Shown: in pieces, positions 24,364 through 36,931 of the stretch | Position numbering within the stretch: the stretch's first letter is position 1 | Layout: each line of letters begins with the position of its first letter | Assembly (NCBI GenBank): GCA_026008535.1 | Contig: BRKX01000010.1 | Coordinates: 5,035,001-5,099,000 of the forward strand | Direction of reading: 5' to 3' | From: Perilla frutescens | Taxonomy: Eukaryota; Streptophyta; Magnoliopsida; Lamiales; Lamiaceae | Length of the DNA stretch: 64,000 bases | Notes under the pieces: model-generated | What the model saw: the letters and a program-made list of their open reading frames with translations, nothing else | Told to the model about the DNA's origin: nothing | The model's database searches: none | Program-made: the position numbers and the translations under genes

Positions 24364-26495
24364 CTATAGATTAATTCAAAGAGTCTGTCGTTTTGGAAAG
24401 AAATATAATGAAGTATGATGAGAAGCCAAGAAAAAAAAATCTATTGAAAAAAGCGAAATATGATGATATGAGGGAAAAAAAGCTATTGGAAAAATACAAC
24501 AAACAACTAATGCTGCCGCCATTCCGAAGTGTCGAACACGAAACATTGAAACACGCATACTTTTCCAAAAGGTAACAGCCAACATCGCCATGCTGAATAA
24601 TTTGATAAATTTTGACGTCAATATTGAACTTATTAATATTTTTTGCTTATATTTTTTACTTACAATTTTATCCATGGGATTTTAATTTAATATATATAGA
24701 TAGATAGATGTACATATACAGTTGTAAATATTGTTTTGGAGTCCAACATGTTTATTAGAAATTGATCGCAATTCCTAGTTCCTACCACCCAATTATTGAG
24801 ATATTATGTAGAGGGACACAAAAAAAAAAAATAAAAAAAAATAAATGAAAGACATCTTAACATGTTAATCTCATGAAAACATGGGCATCTTGGATTGTAG
24901 CATATAATGTCCATCTCCCGCCAAAAAGGGTTATCAAGAATTTATGAGTGTTCACATTATTATTAGTGTGAACATGAATTCACAATTCACCCAAACATAA
25001 TAATTTATAATTGTTCCATCATCAACATCTAAACAGTCACACTCAAGTATGAAAATAAGACATTTTAAATTCCAAATCCACCAATCTCTCACTCTTGCAC
25101 CAATTCAGGAAAAAAAAAATTGCTAATTTATTGAGTATGAGAGTTAGTCTATTGGAAAATCAATATAACCATTGCAGTATTGGTAATATTTATGGTGATA
25201 AATTACACTTTAATGTCCAATTTTTGAACTTTTTATTCAAAATATCCCGATCTTTGAATATTTATTCTTTAACATCTAATCTTATCAATTTTTATCAAAT
25301 CGATCTGTCACGTGGTCAACTATCGAGTAATATATAGATTATGTGAACCGTCTGAAATCATACGGGTATTTTTTTAATATCACATGAGATGTACCAAAAA
25401 AAAAACTTATATTTTTTAGATTGAAATCACAATTTTTTTAAGCTTATATTTTTGGAGGTGTAATCACAATTTTTTCTAGGACGAAGATGGTATCGAATCA
25501 CATATTAGAAAAAAAAAATGTTTGATCTGCAATCAGTCATTACTACTATTTTGCTTACTTTTCTTATAGATTCACCATTAGTAGTAAAAAATTCTACACT
25601 ATCTTTAAGATATTATCTTAAGTGTCACAATAGACTTAGAAAAATCGATCATAATGGAAGCAATGTCATTGTTAAAGTCAAATAGTCCATCAATCACCAT
25701 TAGTCCATTACGATTTCTTGTAACGAAATTGGGAAACAACCAATATCCTTAACATATTATTTAATTTTCAAGATTTAATTAGTAACTTATAAGATTGAAT
25801 CAAATAATACAATTTGGGTGGAACTTCAATAATTATATATAGATGATGGGCCTGTTTATTGATAACCGATGTTGAGAAAAAATTGTTTACACGATATGAT
25901 AAGACTTACCACGATAACTACATTATATCTACCACGACACGGTTGTTATGTCCATTTCAATTTTTTTTTTCACCTTAACTTGATCTTTGTGCCATATTTC
26001 AAATTGTATTTCAAGTTTTCCCAAATTTGTCCCAACTAAATAAAGAGGAAAGATAGTCAAGATGTATGTGTGTTCAATTAACATACAAACCAGGTCGAAT
26101 TTTATGTTACATTCCGTGTTACGCTTTCTAACTAAGAAATTTTTTCTTGTACTTTTCTTTTCCTCAATTTTATTTTTTTATGTTTTAGTTTAATTTTATG
26201 ATTATTTTTAGCATTCACCCCACCCAATTAGGGTTTAAAATTATTTTTTAATATTTATTTTTTTATTTTCAATTAATAATTCATTATTGTAGTTGATTTT
26301 TTCAAAATTATATTTTATAATTTTTTAATTCATTTTTATTTTTTTGTTGATAAATGTTGACTATGGTTACTTATGCTATAATTAATTTATGTTTTATAAT
26401 GAATATTATTAAAATCATAAATTTGATAATGAACCAAGGTGTGAAACATGAAAAAGTGTAACAGGAAATTTCAACCCACAATCCACAAGCCCATG
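24364..26495. other. AT-rich intergenic region
   Basis: No gene or complete element recognised. GATAAATTACACTTTAATGT near 25197 resembles one end of a Mutator-like MITE without a visible partner. Confidence 0.35.
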
Positions 26496-26507
26496 AATAG
26501 ATAAGGA

Positions 26508-27715
26508 CATACGGGTGAGCATTCGGTCTATTTCGGTTCAAAAATCCTAAAACTGAATAGATCAAATTGGAAAATATTTAGGATCGGGCCGAATTCAGGG
26601 TGAAGACCAAACTAAAGGTTGAATTAGGTTTTTTTTTTTTTTTAACTATTTAACAAACTGTGGAAATAATAGCTTAAATAATAAATAAATTTCACAAATC
26701 TATAGCTAACATTATAAATAAACATTTATAACTAACATCATAAACTAAATCAACAAACAACAATACAAGCATCTCAAGTATCCAATAAATAATAATATAA
26801 TTATCCAACAAATAACATCAGAGACCGCTTTGTTTTGAGCTTCTAGAACTAGGGATCTTCTTTTAAAATTAGGATTAAGATTTTAGGGATCTGCTATAAA
26901 AGAAATAGTAAATTACTAATTGTAGAGGCCCTATTTTTATAGGCTCAAAGACCAGGCCCACGGCCATTTAGAGGTCTAAGGAATCGAAAAGGTCGACACT
27001 TTGAGGTCGACACCTCGAGGTTGACGTCTCGGAAATCGAGATTCAGAGGTCTAAAAAATAGATCGAGCTTGAGCGGACTCCTAAGAAGATCAGGTCAAAA
27101 TATCCGTTGAAGATAAGGGAGACCCCGTCAAAACCCTAAAAGTGATAGAAAAGAACCCCTAAAAATCAGAAATTAGTTAAAAACCCTCCCTTATATATAC
27201 GCTCCTTTCATAATAAGGGGGAGGATCACAGAATCATACACAATCACTCATTCAACACCAATACTCATTCACGAACTATCTTCATATAATCCAACACACG
27301 ACTAGCTTGTTACGTTCTATAATTATAGAATTCATATTCGAAATCCCTATTTATCGTTTTTATTCGATTTACATTGTTGTTTGTTGGTTTTGATTCTGAC
27401 TTGAGCGTCAGAGTTCGTTCGATCATCAACCTCCTGACGGTCCTTCGACTTCACATGTTTTTTGTCTTGTAGATCGTCGGAGCCCGAACTCGAAGAACGA
27501 TCAATTGTGGAAGTTTTTGACTTCTACACTAATGATTAAAAAAGCTCAATCTATTCAGTCTATTTTCTGTTGGACTGGACTGAAGAGTGAAGACTTTTTT
27601 TTTTGTAAAAGAATGGACAGAACTGGACTGAAAAACAGAAAGACCGAACCTAATGGACTGAAATTTATTCGGTCCGGTTCGATTTTCAATTTTTTCGATT
27701 TTCTATTCACCCCTA
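26508..27715. mobile_element. hAT-like MITE split by a solo LTR
   Basis: GATAAGGA (26500-26507) and GATAAGGT (27716-27723) flank a unit whose ends carry ACGGGTGAGCATTCGG and, inverted, AGGGGTGAATAG, with CGGTTC/CCGAAT subterminal motifs. Removing the LTR and its duplicated target leaves about 595 bp, in line with the 527-531-bp MITEs elsewhere in the window. Confidence 0.6.
26921..27528. mobile_element. Solo LTR nested in a MITE
   Basis: 608 bp, begins TGTAGAGGCCC and ends GACTTCTACA, giving the inverted TGTAGA/TCTACA termini of an LTR. CTAAT flanks both sides (26916-26920 and 27529-27533). A TATA-like TTATATATAC lies near 27192. It is more GC-rich than its host element. Confidence 0.85.
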
Positions 27716-28204
27716 GATAAGGTAAAATGATCCAATGAAGTGCAAATTTAAGAGCAGAGGTGGCACCCGACATATTCCACACTATATAGAATTATTGGTT
27801 GTGAGTGGAATATATTTGGGGTGTTGTAGGTGTGTGTAGGAATTTTAATTGGGAGAAGAGTTAGAGAAATGAAGTGTGGGAAAACATATAATTGGTGTTA
27901 GTTGGGATAGGGGGTGGCACCCACTCCTTGCATGTGTAGTTGGGCAAGGACATAGTTGCGGTCCCAAGGCCTGCATCATGTTTCCTACTTTTTCATTTTT
28001 CATTGGTTTCTTTTATATAAATATACTATATTGTATGTTATATTTTGTCAAGTATATTATTTGATGTAGCAATGAGGTAGCAACAAAAAACTTTAAAATG
28101 GAGAAGCACCATTGAAGATGCTCTCATGTGAGCGCGTGATGACTTAATTATTTCAAGTTTTCGAACCTTCTTTCTCTCTCTCTCTCTGATCAAATTTCTC
28201 TTGG

Positions 28205-28428
28205 GAATATTAATTGCCTAATAATAAAGTGGTGTAAGCTTGAGGTCGAGCATCTCGAGTTTGAATCTCACCAACATCGTTTATGTGACTCTGCCACATA
28301 TGATTTTCCAAATGTGGCTTATCTGTTCTGTATAGTGTGTAAGCTATTGCACATGAACGGGGGTAATCCAGTGCGCACTCGCGGATAGCTAGCACCGGCA
28401 AGTTTACCCCCGTAACAAAAAAACATAT
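28205..28428 (+). mobile_element. tRNA-derived SINE
   Basis: It holds a box A-like CCTAATAATAAAGTGG, box B-like GAGTTTGAATCTC, and a 3' part with AATCCAGTGCGCAC..CGGATAGC that is shared with the SINEs at 52801 and 53803, then a short A tail. Ends are approximate. Confidence 0.5.
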
Positions 28429-28668
28429 ATAAAACTAACTTTGCATTAATATTAAATTCCATTTGTCTCATAATTGTAGTCTCTTATTTATTTTTCTGAA
28501 TGTCCCGAAATTATACTCCAATTTTCTTAAATGGAAATATATTAAAATATTATTTTACAAATACAATCCTATTTAATATTATTTTTTTAGGAACTATTTA
28601 ATATTCTTTAACTTGAAGACAACAATTTACACTTTTTATCTTTTATTAATATTATAGTCAAACCAAGA

Positions 28669-29211
28669 TTGTAGAAGCCGTTAGCTAGGCGCTAGTCGGG
28701 CGGTCAAGAGGGGCCTAGTGCCTGGAGCTCCTAGACGGGGTTTAGGCGGCACCTAGGTGGATTTTAGGTATTTTTTATTTTATTATTTTATATATATCTT
28801 AACAAATATAAAAAAAATTCATGTAGAAATTCATAAATCTTAACATTACAAATAATATCAATTAAAGTTTAAATCATCCAAATCCAAATAAAACAAACAT
28901 TGAGAATTCAAATTATTCAAATTTCATGATAAAATAACATTCAAAGTTAAAAAATAATGAAGAAATATATAAAATAATAATATAATATCAATATATTAAA
29001 AAATAATTAGGAATTAAGAGCTCATTTAATAATTAATATATTAAAAAAATATTTTATTTTATTTTTAAATGAAATTCGGCCGCCTAGACGGAAATCGGTC
29101 GCTTAGGCGCCGAACAATTCCGCCTAGGCAGCGCTTCCGCATAATAGGGCCGAATAACCTGTTTTCACCTCGGGAGGGTACCGTGGAGCGCCTAGGCCGA
29201 ATTCTGCAACA
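28669..29211. mobile_element. MITE-like element rich in GCCTAGGCG motifs
   Basis: GC-rich arms at both ends (GCTAGGCGCTAGTCGGGCGG on the left; CGCCTAGACGG, GGCGCCGAACAATTCCGCC on the right) enclose an AT-rich core. The termini TTGTAGAAGCCG and, inverted, TTGCAGAATTCGG match weakly. The target duplication is not clear. Same style as 50273-50712. Confidence 0.55.
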
Positions 29212-29441
29212 CTGAATCCAACATACACGGAGTGGTAAATAAGGACAGTTGATGACAATTGTATATAAATTGTGTTTTTCAATATATAATATTAAATGAT
29301 TTTTTTTTAATTCATGTGAAAATTGGAGAGCCGGTGTAATTATTGAACTAGAGATCAGTCTATTCTATTTTTGGCAGTGGTGGTGACTAATGAGTAACGA
29401 GTGATGTCTACTCAACTTCTATTATGGGTAAATAAACTATA

Positions 29442-29682
29442 TTCCCTCCCTTTCGTTCATTTGTTGTTTTCAATTTTTTTATCTAAAATTAGTAATTAAT
29501 TTGTGAATAAATATACACATCTCTCATATATGCATAAAATCTTATTCAATTATATTTACTAAAATAAGATTTGTGATAGCGTTAAATTAGAAAGATAGTG
29601 TGTGAAAATATATTACAAAACAACCAAGATTTTAACACAAAATAAAAAAGTCAAAATAACAAATAAAACTAAACGGATGGAG
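29442..29682. mobile_element. Stowaway-like MITE
   Basis: TA on both sides (29440-29441, 29683-29684). Ends TTCCCTCCCTTTCGTTCATTT and, inverted, CTCCATCCGTTTAGTTTTATT. 241 bp with an AT-rich core. Confidence 0.7.
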
Positions 29683-30760
29683 TATATATAATGTTTAAAT
29701 TTGGTAGGCATTACTTTAGCTTTCTCACTTGATTAATGTCCGTGCATGATCTTTATAAGTGGTAAAAAAAGAAGACAAAAATACATACTGATACATATCT
29801 TGGTATCTTTTACAGTGAATTTAATTTCTAGATTCAAACAAAACAAAAGATCCAAAGCTGTAGGAAATCCGAGTTTTATCCCTTAATTTATACCTAACTT
29901 TTAGGAACTCAAAAACTCCAAACGACTGAAATAGACGGTATGACAAAAATTGTGTCCGTCATTGATTAAAACTCGTAAAATGAGATAAAATTCGAATTTT
30001 AACTCATAAAACGTTCTCGCACGATACTTTTGAATAAAAAGTATCAGTTTTCAATTTTCAGGCCGGCTTTGTCATTTACGCAATAATTCGCTTTCGTGAT
30101 CAATAATTGGGCAAGAAATTGAACTTTGTGGAAAAAAGGGAACACTAAAATCACACTTACAAAAGCAGTGAACATAAAATATCTATTGAAATGGTCACAC
30201 TTTCTTAGCCACAGACAATAATTATATTTTCATAAAAGATTACATCTGTCTTCACTTGCTTCGTCTCATACTCTCCTTCTTGATTCTCCTCTTAAAATTC
30301 ATATATTGTTCATGTTTCAATTTTACCTAATTTATGGGCATCTACAATTAATTTTTGCACTTTTCAGTTTTCTCAACACTTAAATTTGTTCGATTTTTTT
30401 TAATTTTTCTTATGAGAAAATTCTATCATCTCTTTAGCTAACAGAGTAAATCAAGAACTTATATTAGTTGGTCAAGGACATATTATAAGGACTAACTAAT
30501 TAAGAGGTAGAAATTTTTTTGGAAAAAAAAAAAAATATATTGTACATACACAAGCATAAAATATGCTCGTATAGATATAGATAGATAGACCGATTGGGAC
30601 TATCGGTGTAGAGAGTTTTTGAAACTCATCTTACCTAAAAACCACATATTTTTCTGCTAAAAATTCCTGAAGTGGTGAAAGTGACAGAAGTTGAGGTTTC
30701 ACTAGCTACAAACTTACAACATATGAGGGAAAAAAAAAATATATTGTTTCATTTCTTTCC

Positions 30761-30768
30761 TATAAATG
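30761..30768 (+). promoter_or_regulatory. TATA box of the NPF3.1-like gene
   Basis: TATAAATG lies 63 bp before the ATG at 30824, at a spacing that would leave a 5'UTR of roughly 30 nt. This is a sequence match only. Confidence 0.5.
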
Positions 30769-30823
30769 TCTCTCTTGAATCCCATTTGGTCCCAAAGAAA
30801 AACTCAAGAAACTAATCAAAAAC

Positions 30824-32288
30824 ATGGCGATGATGGAGAAGAAAGATCGAAAAAATGTGGAGAAGAAACAAGGTGGCTTGATCACTATGCCCTTCATCTT
30901 TGGTAAGCTAGTTTTCTCAATTTCTGCTAAGAAATTAAATCATACCAAAAAAAAAAAACCCATATTAGTTAAATTAATTACATAGAAATATTGATGGCCT
31001 AATCATCAAAATTTCATCTATGAATTAATTAATTTATTTAATTTGCAGGAAATGAAGTAGGTGAAAAATTAGCTGTGCTCGGATTCAGCACAAACATGAT
31101 CAGCTACCTAACAAGAGAGCTTCACATGCCAATGACTAAAGCCGCCAACACTCTCACCAACTTCGGCGGCACCGGCGCCTTGACGCCGCTGCTCGGCGCC
31201 TTTGTCGCCGACGCCTTCGCCGGGAGGTTTTGGACAATTACCATCGCCTCCATTCTATTACAAACAGTTAGTACTAATTAATTCATTTTCTTCAATTCAA
31301 ATTTTATGAGTTAATTTCCGCATAAAATTCATCATCTTTGAACGAATTTGCAATTTAAGCATGATTTTTAAAATATTGCAATAATAATTCAACCTTTGAA
31401 TTTGTAGCAAAATAGACACCCTCATTTAATTTCGACGATCGGAAAAACCAGCGCTGCACAATAAAAAAATCCCCATTTTCAGCACCACTAAACTTAATTA
31501 ATCCGTTCACATGGGAAAATTGTTCAACGTCATAATTCTAATCATCAAGAAAAAGTTAGAAATATCGAATTTGCTACAAATTAAAAGATTGAGTTATTAT
31601 TGTATGCAGGATTTTAAAAGTCGTGTCTAAATTGCAGTTTCGTTCAAAGGTTGTGAATTTTTCGACAATTAACCCTTTAATTTTTTTTTAAAAATATAGG
31701 GGATGATTATTTTGACAATATCAGCAATTCTACCAAATTTAAGGCCTCCACGGTGCAACAATGGGGAAGCATGCAAAGAGGCTGATGCAGGGCAGCTGGG
31801 AATCCTCTACATCGCACTGCTGCTGTCCGCGCTAGGCTCGGGTGGATATCGGCCGTGCATCGTGTCGTTCGGAGCAGATCAGTTCGACGAGAATGATCCG
31901 AAGCAGAAGGTGACGACGTGGAAGTTCTTCAACTGGTATTACTTCTGCATGGGGGCGTCGATTTTGGTGGCGAACACGGTGATCGTTTACATACAGGATA
32001 ATGTTGGTTGGGGTTGGGGGCTCGGTGTTCCCACCATTGCTATGGCTGTGTCGATCGCGGCGTTCGTCTTCGGGTACCCGATGTATCGGAAGCTCGACCC
32101 CGCCGGCAGCCCGTTCACGCGGCTGGTGCAGGTCTGCGCCGCCGCGTGGAAGAAGAGGAGGTTGGATAAGGTGGAGGATGATAGGTTGCTGTATGAGAAT
32201 GAGATTCTTGATGCTGCTATTTCTGTTGGGGGCAAACTTGTCCACACACAACAAATGAAGTAAGTTTTTTTCTTTTCTTTTTTGTAAA

Positions 32289-32355
<67 letters not shown>

Positions 32356-34966
32356 TTTCTTGATTTGAAGTATGATCATATAATGACAAAGTTTCAAAGG
32401 AACCAAAGTAACTTTAGTCTTATTGGCATCACATGTTATACAGTCGAATCATGAGTAATTTAGGAAAATTTTTGACCACATGTTGGGTAGTGGCCTGACT
32501 GTCACAGTATTTCTAGTGGGACATTTCTATGTGTTACAGTAGATCTATTGTGACACATGAAAGTATTTCAATAGAAATATTGTGACAGATGGGATAGTGT
32601 GTGTTGGAGTGTGTAAGAATTTCTCAGTAATTTATTATTTAGGGCCAAAAGAAGAAAATTGTTAATCTAGGATCTCATAAATTCGAATTTTGATTTCTTT
32701 TTATTTTTATATTAATTTTCAGTAAAAATTTCTTTATTAATTATCTATGAAATCTATTGAAGAAATTATTAAAAAATAATTAAAAAGAAATTGAAATTTG
32801 TGATTTTTGAGGTTATAAATTGACAATTTTCATATTTCGATCTTGAATTTATAGTTTTCATATTTTAAGTACTTAATTGATAGATTGTTCGCCTTTGAAA
32901 TACTGAATTAATAATTCTCCAAACAAAAAATTAACATTTTTTTCATAAAAATTACATGTAATTTTTCAATTTTTGATTAGGGCCGAGCCTTGTGGAATTG
33001 TGTTTCATCTGGTATCTGAGCCGTTACACGTGACTCTTTTTTATACCTCTCCCAACAAGTTGTTTGATCGGTGCCATATTTGCTGTATTAGGCGCCCACC
33101 TATGCATGTGAACAATCATTTTATTATATCTGTTCATTGCACCACATTATTAGATAAGATATGATTCCAAAAATATTCAACAATCAATCTATTTTTTTGT
33201 CGTAGATATATAATATTTCATCTCCTATTATTTCACAAATAACAACACGCATCACAAATATATTATATTATCGAGAATTTAAAGAATAACAAGAACCCCC
33301 TCCCCCTCCCCCTCCCCACCCATCCTCTATACTATGATCTCACGGATCTTCTTTTTTTTTTTTTTTAGAATTGTCAATTCAGGACTTGAAAAATAGATAG
33401 TATATCGATTCAGGATTTGAAAGATGAAAACTCTCAATTCAGGACCCGAAAGATGAAAATTCGGATCTCAAAAAAATCATGAATTTTGATTTTTTTTTAT
33501 TTTTTAATTCATTTTAAAAATTTCTTTATTAGATTTAATAGATAATTAATGAAGGAATTTTCATTGAAAATTAATATAAAATTAATTAAAAAATAAAAGA
33601 AATCAAAATTCGTGATTTTTGAAGTTCTGGATTGAGAATTTTTATCTTTTGAGTCCTGAATTGAGAGTTTTCATCTTTCAAGTCCTGAATCGATAGAATA
33701 CTCATCTTTCAGATCTTGAATTGATAATTATTTTTTTATGTCCATGTATATATTTTTAACAAATATATATAAGCCCTCCTCTCTCACTTTCAAAAAACAA
33801 TCGATATAACATCCTTTTTTGTTTATATTAATTTGAGATTTTATTCAGATGTTATCAATAATATCAATTCAATATTTGGAATATTTTTTATCAAAATATA
33901 ATTGTAATATGTTAATATTTAAAAATTTATTATTAAAATTAAAATTTGATATTTTTTAATAATATGACTCAATTTTTATATTTAGCATGGGTCAAATATT
34001 CAATACGGGCAATGATTATTATTATTCAAATTTCAAAAAAAAAAATTTCATATTTCACTTTATCAATACACGTACAGGTTCTTCGACAAGGCAGCCATTG
34101 TCACAGAAGACGACGACCCAAAGTCCCCGAACCCGTGGAAGCTCTGCACCGTCCACCGCGTGGAGGAACTGAAATCCGTAATCCGAATGGGGCCGATATG
34201 GGCGGCCGGAATCATCACGATCACCGCCGCCGCCCAACAAAACACCTTTTCCGTCCAGCAAGCAAGGTCCATGGACAGGCACCTCACGAAAACCTTCGAA
34301 ATCCCGCCGGCGTCGATGACCGTCTTCACTCAGGCGACAATGCTGGTCACCATAGTCCTCTACGACCGCCTCCTAGTCCCCGCCACCCGCCGCCTCACCG
34401 GCCTCGACCGCGGCATAACCTTCCTCGTGAGGATCGGGATCGGCTTCGGCATCTCACTCCTCGCCACGCTCGCCGCCGGCTTCATCGAAATCCGGCGCAA
34501 GGACGCGGCGGCGGCCCACGGCCTCACCGACAGCCCGCTGGCCACCATTCCCATCTCCGTTTTCTGGCTGACGCCGCAGTACTGCCTCCACGGCGCCGCT
34601 GACGCGTTCACGTCGATCGGGCACCTCGAGTTCTTCTACGACCAGGCGCCGGAGAGCATGCGGAGCACGGCGCCGGCGCTGTTCTGGCTGTCGATATCGG
34701 CGGGGAGTTATCTGAGCACGCTGGTGATCACGGTGGTGCACAAGTATAGCGCGGGGAAGGATGGATCGAATTGGTTGCCGGATAATAATTTGAACAGAGG
34801 GAAATTGGAGTATTTGTATTGGTTGATCACGTCGCTGCAGTTCTTGAATTTGATTTACTATGTGGTTTGTGCTAAGCTATATACGTACAAGCCGCTTGAG
34901 GTTCGGAAATTGGATGAGGAGAGGGAGAGAGAAAGTGGAGTTGAGCTTACGGACCGTGTTGTTTAG
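30824..34966 (+). CDS. NPF3.1: NRT1/PTR family (NPF) transporter, NPF3.1-like
   Basis: Exons 30824-30902, 31049-31266, 31700-32259 and 34078-34966 join in frame to 1746 nt (581 aa). The protein is a proton-coupled major facilitator. Seen: the proton-coupling ExxE[K/R] motif as E29-V-G-E32-K33; LTNFGGTGALTPLLGAF and ADAFAGRFWT after it; FNWYYFCMGAS; FFDKAAIVTE in the central region; then STVHRVEELK-type sequence, and a C-terminal half with HLEFFYDQAPESMRST and DGSNWLPDNNLNRG. The whole resembles Arabidopsis NPF3.1, reported to handle nitrite/nitrate and gibberellin; substrates here are inferred. Exons 3 and 4 are unusually GC-rich with many CpG and G/C third positions, unlike the surrounding AT-rich DNA. 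Intron 2 is mostly one MITE, and intron 3 (1.8 kb) holds a (TTA)n run and two foldback copies. An NPF member is certain; the 3.1 assignment is strong from recall of the family. Confidence 0.93.
31318..31675. mobile_element. Mutator-like MITE with long inverted repeats in NPF intron 2
   Basis: The left arm (from about 31318, GAGTTAATTTCCGC, later CATCTTTGAACGAA) is an imperfect inverted match to the right arm, ending TCGACAATTAACCC at 31675. The paired arms contain the same order of motifs (TTTGAACGAA, TTTAAAAT). It occupies most of the 433-bp intron. A candidate 9-bp target duplication is only partly conserved. Confidence 0.6.
32288..32356. repeat. (TTA)n microsatellite in NPF intron 3
   Basis: An uninterrupted run of about 22 TTA/ATT units starts about 28 bp after the exon 3 donor. 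Confidence 0.95.
32660..32890. repeat. Degenerate copy of the intron 3 foldback element
   Basis: This stretch carries the same core as the foldback at 33369-33729 (AATTCGAATTTTGATTTC, AATTTCTTTATTAATTA, then TCTTGAATTTATAGTTTTCAT). The inverted left arm is mostly missing. Confidence 0.5.
33369..33729. mobile_element. Foldback MITE-like element in NPF intron 3
   Basis: The left arm (AATTGTCAATTCAGGACTTG then CTCTCAATTCAGGACC) is repeated in inverse order and orientation in the right arm (GAGTCCTGAATTGAGAG, AAGTCCTGAATCGATAG, ATCTTGAATTGATAATT). The arms can pair over more than 100 bp. No coding capacity. It lies about 350 bp before exon 4. Confidence 0.65.
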
Positions 34967-35089
34967 GAGTTTAAATACACGAGTGCACTCTTAGATAGCG
35001 GCTGTTGCAGTCGAAAAGAAAAGTACTCATGTTGTATGGGATATACAATGTGTAAATAAATCTCGAACAAGTTATAAACCAAGCTATAA

Positions 35090-36931
35090 GAGCACCCACA
35101 ATGGGCCGAAATATTGGGTACAAAATAGTTTTTCGTACTTAAAATTATGTAGAAACCATTGTGGCCAAAAATAAAAATAAACTAAATGAAATTCGAGTAT
35201 AATTCTATGTGCTCAAATTTGGAAAAAAAAAAAAAAAGGAGAACGGCTGTGAGAAGAGGCAAATGAAAAATTATGCATGCGGGCCAACATGTTTCCTATA
35301 TTTTATTTTGAAACATTTTTTTTTATTTTCTTTTCTTTTAGTTTTCATTTTACAATTTTATGTTATTTTTTAATTTATGTCAATGTTTTATATTATTTTA
35401 TATTAAGAAATATATTTTATATTTTATATTTTTCAAAATATTGTATATTATAATATATATCAATGTTTGAAAAAAAATACTAATATCAATCGAAAATAAT
35501 TAATTGTCATTTGCTTGCTATAATTAATTGCTATACATTCTGAAAAATAATCAATTGCTATAATTTTTTGATAAAAATAACATATATTTTAATTTGCAAC
35601 ATCTACAAAATTAAATAACTATAGTAACTTTTTTGAACTTTGCAATTTCAATTTTTAACACTTTGTCAATATTGTATGGTCATGTCACAAATTTTGTATT
35701 GATTTCTCTTTCTGATTTTGTTTCTTTTTCAATTTGCAGAACTCTATCACTGCATGCATGACAGTGTATGGTCTTGTCACAATTTTTTTTATCACAAACA
35801 TTTTTATTTTTATATCTAAATTTTTCCTATAAAATAGATTGATTGGAAAACAAATCAAATATCTTCTATCGAATTTCAAAGTTCTATAATTTATTTTTTT
35901 CTAACTTTAGAATTGATAGAAATCTTTGGGAGAACTTGTTCAATTCATCCAATCCAGAAAAAAAACTCCAATAACTACCCTCCTCAAAGTTCCAATGTTA
36001 CTCTAGTACTCCACAAAATTTCAACAGCCCTCCTTCAAATAAAATTTTTCATCTCCCAAATTTTTATCCACCGAGAGCTCCATATATGATGTATCCATCA
36101 GACTGTTATCAATATTCTCCCTCTATACCCCTTCACAAGGATTGTCTTATGGAAGTCCAATGAAAGTGTCTTCAAAATTGACAAGAAGGGTTACTATAGA
36201 TGCAACTAGTACTGACAAGGAATCTGCAACTTCAATTTCTGGGCAAAGTTCTCATTTCCCATCAGATTCATCACCACTAGGGATTGAGAACATTAACCTG
36301 GAATTGGATTTCAATACCGCTGATGAAGACAATGTCGTGCAACAAAGGAGGACAAGATGGACCTGCAAAAAAAATGAGATTCTTGAACTACGAGATAAAA
36401 AAATCACAAGATTCGAGACGATTTGATTGATCACATTCGGGCATGATACTATCACAATAATTTTAATATGTAGTTCGTTTATTATTTTAATATTTTAATT
36501 TATGTATCGTTTGTGCTTTATTTTTCAATATTGTACTCATCTTTCTCGTATCAATAAAAAATATTGTTATTTTATTTGGTACAAAAAACTAGCTCATTCA
36601 TAAAATTCCAAATTTTAATAAGTAAAAATTGTTAATATTAATTAAATCAATTAAATATAAAAATTTAAAAGAATTGAAAAAAAATGTATAATTAAAATAA
36701 AATACAATATTGATTAAATATAAAAGTTGTTAAATATAAAAGTTAAAATGAAAATGAAATATGATTTATTAAAAAATAGATGATATAATGGTGGGCCCAC
36801 AAAAAAGATGTATGTACATTGAGTGTTTTAAATGGATTGAGTATTTAAAATAAATGAATACATAACTTTTGATGTGACAGTAAGGTGGCGGAGTTATGTA
36901 CCCAAAAAGAGGTACACGATTGGTAATGGCC
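35090..36931. mobile_element. PIF/Harbinger-like non-autonomous element
   Basis: TAA flanks both ends (35087-35089 and 36932-36934). The termini begin GAGCACCCACAATGG and, on the other strand, GGCCATTACCAATCG, sharing the spaced CA..CAAT pattern seen in plant Harbinger ends. The 1842-bp element sits just after the NPF stop codon and carries a decayed ORF1 piece. The TIRs are imperfect, so the superfamily call leans on the TAA duplication plus the ORF1 remnant. Confidence 0.55.
35940..36426 (+). pseudogene. Remnant of a Harbinger-type ORF1 (Myb/trihelix-like DNA-binding protein)
   Basis: An open stretch to 36426 reads ...SLYTPSQGLSYGSPMK... and ends with QQRRTRWTCKKNEILE, which resembles the start of the Myb-like domain in plant Harbinger ORF1 proteins. 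After it the domain is lost within about a dozen residues. Upstream, in another frame, lies a Pro/Tyr/Asn-rich stretch (FYPPRAPYMMYPS) typical of the N-terminus, so at least one frameshift separates the parts, and the upstream part also contains stops. Non-functional. Assignment is from recall of the family. Confidence 0.45.

Noticed and set aside
27752..28122. Possible MITE with ends AGAGCAGAGGTGGCAC and CACCATTGAAGATGCTCT
   Set aside because: The right end looks like a known MITE style, but the left end matches poorly and no target duplication was found.
31832..32254. Long minus-strand frames over NPF exon 3 and exon 4
   Set aside because: They are antisense shadows created by the GC-rich codon usage of the transporter.
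32281..32406. Poly-Asn protein on the minus strand
   Set aside because: It is the (TTA)n microsatellite translated.
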